NCBI GenBank assembly: GCA_003024985.2
Contig: PXIH01S0105498.1
From: Euperipatoides rowelli
Lineage: Eukaryota > Onychophora > Udeonychophora > Euonychophora > Peripatopsidae
Direction: 5' to 3' (one strand)
Length of the DNA: 10,836 nucleotides
Position 1 is the stretch's first letter. Each line of letters begins with the position of its first letter. Position numbers and translations under genes: made by a program. This document shows positions 9,098-10,836 of the stretch, piece after piece. Under the pieces are notes generated by a model. It searched no databases and had not been told where the DNA came from. It saw only the letters and a list, made by a program, of their open reading frames with translations.

Positions 9098-10172
9098 CAT
9101 AATCTATATTAAGATAATTAAAAAATTACAATTTCATCCATTATATACAGGATGAATAAAAAATTTTATTAACAAAATTAAGAGAAATAAAATTCAACAA
9201 AATAAATAGAACACTGTTACTAAAGCATTCATCTTAATATGCAAAAAAGGATTTTAAAAAAGTTCTATAAGTTTAACCTCTAACAGAAATGCACAGTTAG
9301 TACAGCCAAGTAGTTAGGACTAATGTAAATAGATCCCACAACCAAAATGTAGGCTACTATAAATGTTAATTATTTTCTAGCAAGTACATTTAAACACATT
9401 TAATATTTTAAAAAAAGAAGTCATCACAAGTTAAACTATTAAAAAAATTTAATAGATTACAGTATAATGAATGTTTAATATACTTATTTGTAATTTTCTG
9501 TATTGATTCACTGTGGGAAGGGATAACTGACTTATGTTACTACATTGTTTAAATTTCTTAATGGGGCTTTTACTATTTATAGTAAATGCAGCATTCATAG
9601 CCTAATCAGCTAGGAAATCATAAACGAGGGAAATATTTGTTTTCTTTTATACATGTGAACCACTGCTAATTATATTTACACTGTTTTAATATTTTAATTT
9701 GCATGCCTGTTTGTCTTTGCTTGCACAGTGTGGCATCTACCACAGCCGACAAGCATACAATTTTATTTCTGTAAATATATTTTTTTCCTCGGCTAGCAAG
9801 CACCAGCCCAAAGGGCATTTGGATCACCCTTTTTGTTTTATATTTGTTCCAGTCTGAAGTAATTATTTTGTACAAGTGGCTCTTAGTAACCGAGTTGCAG
9901 CAACTTTTTTTTACTTATATTTGTCCAGTTTTTTTTTTAAATTAATCTTTTTTCCTCCTGCATCAACTTATTAATTATAAGGTTAACCCCACAGTGGTCA
10001 CCTTAAAAAAAGTTGCATTAAACACAATATAATATGAATAAGAGGATATAAATACTGTAAATTGATTTATTTAGCAATCTTTTTCATATAAAACTTTTAA
10101 AACCTGTGTGGACATTTGTTCTTCAAAACCCTTATACACATGTCATTTATCAATCTTAATTAATAAATAACA

Positions 10173-10196
10173 GAATAAATCCTTTTGGATTTATTC
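10173..10196. repeat. Perfect 10-bp stem, 4-nt loop hairpin
   Basis: GAATAAATCC at 10173-10182 and GGATTTATTC at 10187-10196 are exact reverse complements around TTTT. It lies in the right-edge intron with no gene beside it, so no regulatory role can be assigned. Confidence 0.65.
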
Positions 10197-10647
10197 CTTA
10201 TTTTAATACTTTATTTGACCAGCCACTTTTACAACATTTTGTTTGATTATTTTGTATCATCTTATGTTGATATGTAATTGTTGTACTTCTGCCATCTCTT
10301 AATCTCTATTCCTTGATCTTCTTTGGGCTAGCCACCCACAGCATAGCCTCCCCCTCCATCCCTTTCCCCTGCAAAGAAACAAAAAGAACTTTAATCATGA
10401 ACAATATTAAATTATACTAAATTATAACAAGAAATTGCAATTAAAACTGCTTAACGAGATGGACATCATTTAATTGTATATACTGTAAATATTATGAAAG
10501 AAACTTAAGAAAACTGCTTAATAAAATATGGAGGAAATATTCGAAATGGTTGTCATGGTTACAAATCTTTTGCTAATTTCCAATTTCATCTTGAAGAAAT
10601 AATAGTTCCAATTCTTCTCACCTGGCGGAGACTACATCTTTTGTGCA

Positions 10648-10667
10648 TTTACAGTATATACTGTAAA
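10648..10667. repeat. Perfect 20-bp palindrome
   Basis: TTTACAGTATATACTGTAAA reads the same on both strands. It shares the TACAGTA/TACTGTA core that recurs through the introns of this window, for example near 1614, 7807 and 10478 and in the cluster at 9035-9097. Confidence 0.75.
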
Positions 10668-10836
10668 AAGCAAATGACAGTCACTAGCGACCTATTAAAT
10701 TGAAATCAACAATACTACTAATGCTAGTGACAACAATACAATATAAAAGTTGATGCACAGAGCCATTCGAGAGAATTTTGCCAGAATACCAAGGAGTTCA
10801 GAAAGACAGCAGGCTTTAGTCTGAATTCGAACACCT

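Larger units (their letters stand above)
8932..10836 (-). other. Partial ASPM intron at the right edge
   Basis: Intron 5' of the 72-codon exon. I could not find the preceding exon with confidence. It is AT-rich with a cluster of ACTGTATA-type palindromes (9035-9097), a perfect 10-bp hairpin (10173-10196), a perfect 20-bp palindrome (10648-10667) and a GC-richer patch near 10320-10372. A strong donor-like sequence lies at 10621-10616, but open coding sequence upstream of it is only nine codons long. Confidence 0.7.

Noticed and set aside
9666-9875. Minus-strand frame containing MPFGL, reminiscent of retroelement reverse transcriptase
   Set aside because: Only about five residues match the familiar motif. 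What follows does not continue like a reverse transcriptase, and no other polymerase motif is seen nearby.
10300-10372. Possible exon on the minus strand after a good acceptor (TTTCTTTGCAG, exon side from about 10372)
   Set aside because: All three frames meet stops after roughly 13-22 codons, no suitable donor precedes them, and the peptides are not ASPM-like.
10695-10835. Open minus-strand frame of 46 codons running in from the right edge, starting GVRIQTK
   Set aside because: The IQ resemblance is a single short match, the rest is hydrophobic and unlike ASPM, and no strong donor ends it. It could be part of an exon truncated by the window, but this cannot be supported.

Overview
The window comes from an animal nuclear genome. 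It is AT-rich (roughly 70% by eye) and has spliceosomal introns, long homopolymer runs and one ambiguous base (N at 1059). It holds an internal part of one gene, transcribed from the minus strand: the calmodulin-binding IQ-repeat region of ASPM (abnormal spindle / microcephaly-associated protein). I see no bacterial-type operon, CRISPR array, rRNA or tRNA, and no second gene.

Read 5' to 3' on the minus strand, the layout is: intron (10836-8932), small exon of 72 codons (8931-8716), intron (8715-6321), giant exon of 1192 codons (6320-2745), intron (2744-1058), small exon of 46 codons (1057-920), intron (919-1). The three exons have lengths divisible by three, all boundaries are phase 0, and all introns are GT-AG if the N at 1059 is T on the plus strand. 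Joined, they encode 1310 residues with about 53 IQ motifs, counting degenerate ones. The IQ spacing stays regular across both splice junctions (23 residues at the first, 27 at the second), so no exon appears to be missing between them. One huge exon carrying most of the IQ motifs recalls exon 18 of vertebrate ASPM, so I favour a vertebrate, but the species cannot be fixed from the sequence. The N-terminal microtubule-binding and calponin-homology exons would lie beyond position 10836, and the C-terminal exons beyond position 1.

The introns hold the less usual material. About 650 bp near the left end (roughly 101-770) has almost no G on the plus strand. A 127-bp GC-richer insert at 7499-7625 is flanked by perfect 21-bp direct repeats, which looks like a short retroposed element. 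There are also several perfect inverted repeats, a purine-rich tract, and a cluster of the heptamer TAGCCTA/TAGGCTA limited to 6849-9604. I found no convincing undescribed biological system. The G-depleted block and the small insertion are the observations most worth a second look.
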